A DNA stretch of 64,000 nt from Halomarina halobia (lineage in GTDB: Archaea; Halobacteriota; Halobacteria; Halobacteriales; Haloarculaceae), in NCBI RefSeq assembly GCF_029338575.1, contig NZ_CP119992.1, forward strand, positions 186,001 to 250,000, in the 5' to 3' direction. The translations under genes were made by a program, and so were the position numbers. Below the pieces are notes generated by a model. The model made no database searches and was not told the DNA's origin. It was given only the letters and a program-made list of their open reading frames with translations. Positions 63,540 to 64,000 of the stretch are shown piece by piece; position 1 is the first letter of the stretch; each line of letters opens with the position of its first letter.

Positions 63540-64000
63540 ATGAGCGATCACTCCGATTCCGACCGCGAGGAGTTCCGCCACGACCCGCTGGGTCACGCGC
63601 GGGTCGCGGCGGGCATGTCCGTCGGCGACCTCATCGAGCAGTACGGCAGGGCGGGCATCGGCGCGGCGACCGTCCACGAGGCGGTGGACGTGACGGGCGA
63701 GATGTTCGCGGACGAGGGGTGTACCGTCTTCCTCTCGCTCGCGGGCGCGATGGTCCCGGCCGGGATGCGCCGAGTCGTCTCCGATCTGCTCCGCGACGGC
63801 TACGTGGACGCGCTGGTGACGACCGGCGCGAACCTCACGCACGACGCCATCGAGGCGATCGGCGGCAAGCACCACCACGGTCGCACCGGGCCCCACGAGG
63901 GGACGGGCGATCCCGAGATGACCGAACGCGAGTTCGACGAGCGGCTCCGCGAGGAGGAGGTCGACCGCATCTACAACGTCTACCTCCCCCAGGAGCACTT
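63540..64000 (+). CDS. dys: deoxyhypusine synthase, truncated by window end
   Basis: The visible 153 residues include HDPLGHARVAAGMSVGDLIE and LVTTGANLTHDAIEAIGGKH (about 94-113), the start of a deoxyhypusine synthase. It transfers an aminobutyl group to the aIF5A lysine, from spermidine or, in haloarchaea, an agmatine-derived intermediate. The reading frame runs off the window. The ATG at 63540 has a TATA-like AGTATTCAAA 27 bases upstream. Confidence 0.93.
   Translation, partial: MSDHSDSDREEFRHDPLGHARVAAGMSVGDLIEQYGRAGIGAATVHEAVDVTGEMFADEGCTVFLSLAGAMVPAGMRRVVSDLLRDGYVDALVTTGANLTHDAIEAIGGKHHHGRTGPHEGTGDPEMTEREFDERLREEEVDRIYNVYLPQEH

Overview
The window is chromosomal DNA of an extremely halophilic archaeon (class Halobacteria). 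G+C is high, the proteins are acidic, and the genes include many families largely confined to haloarchaea: LWR-salt protein, HFX_2341-type regulator, HalOD1 output domain, DUF7344-like regulators, a Tat-type secreted protein, archaeal DnaG, a fused AhbA/AhbB siroheme decarboxylase, and an aIF5A/deoxyhypusine synthase pair. I cannot name the genus. Many starts have a TATA-like element centred about 27 bases upstream, which implies leaderless transcripts; I used this to choose starts. No rRNA, tRNA, CRISPR array, insertion sequence or complete mobile element was seen.

Layout. 0.2-12.1 kb is mainly transport and regulation: lactate permease, a winged-helix regulator behind a strong palindrome, an Nramp-like transporter, a nickel/cobalt (NicO-like) transporter with a possible leader ORF, a Tat-exported protein, a membrane protein/regulator pair, a UspA protein, a PiT phosphate transporter, and a TetR-MATE efflux operon with a clear operator. 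12.0-20.3 kb has a single-pass protein with many N-glycosylation sequons, carB, several small haloarchaeal proteins and an NAD(P)H-type flavoprotein. 20.4-31.1 kb is metabolic: two oxidoreductase genes, an acetamidase/formamidase, thrB, a glycosyltransferase with a Gfo/Idh/MocA oxidoreductase, a tandem UspA, pdxS, a VOC protein and a DUF1405-like membrane protein. 31.1-40.2 kb holds an HFX_2341-type (CARF-like) regulator, a DUF7344-HalOD1 pair, and the heme/siroheme operon ahbAB - precorrin-2 dehydrogenase - hemA, joined by 4-base overlaps. 40.3-46.8 kb has two cis-prenyltransferase genes (one lacking the catalytic motif), a patatin-like lipase, a DUF92 protein, an N-acetyltransferase and dnaG. 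47.4-52.1 kb has a Zn/Cd-type P1B ATPase, a decayed CsaA-like tRNA-binding gene, and a DUF3311/sodium:solute symporter pair. 52.5-59.4 kb has a pterin dehydratase, LWR-salt protein, a HAD phosphatase, two moeA genes (one fused to a periplasmic-binding-like domain), a small heat-shock protein and a UbiB-like kinase. 59.4-64 kb has an aminotransferase and the hypusination cluster: aIF5A, agmatinase and, cut by the window end, deoxyhypusine synthase.

The most unusual items are a 35-residue, very basic peptide gene with an 11-base perfect Shine-Dalgarno sequence inside the hypusination cluster; the catalytic/non-catalytic cis-prenyltransferase pair beside DUF92; the 17-sequon surface protein; a three-lesion csaA pseudogene; and several clean operator-like palindromes.
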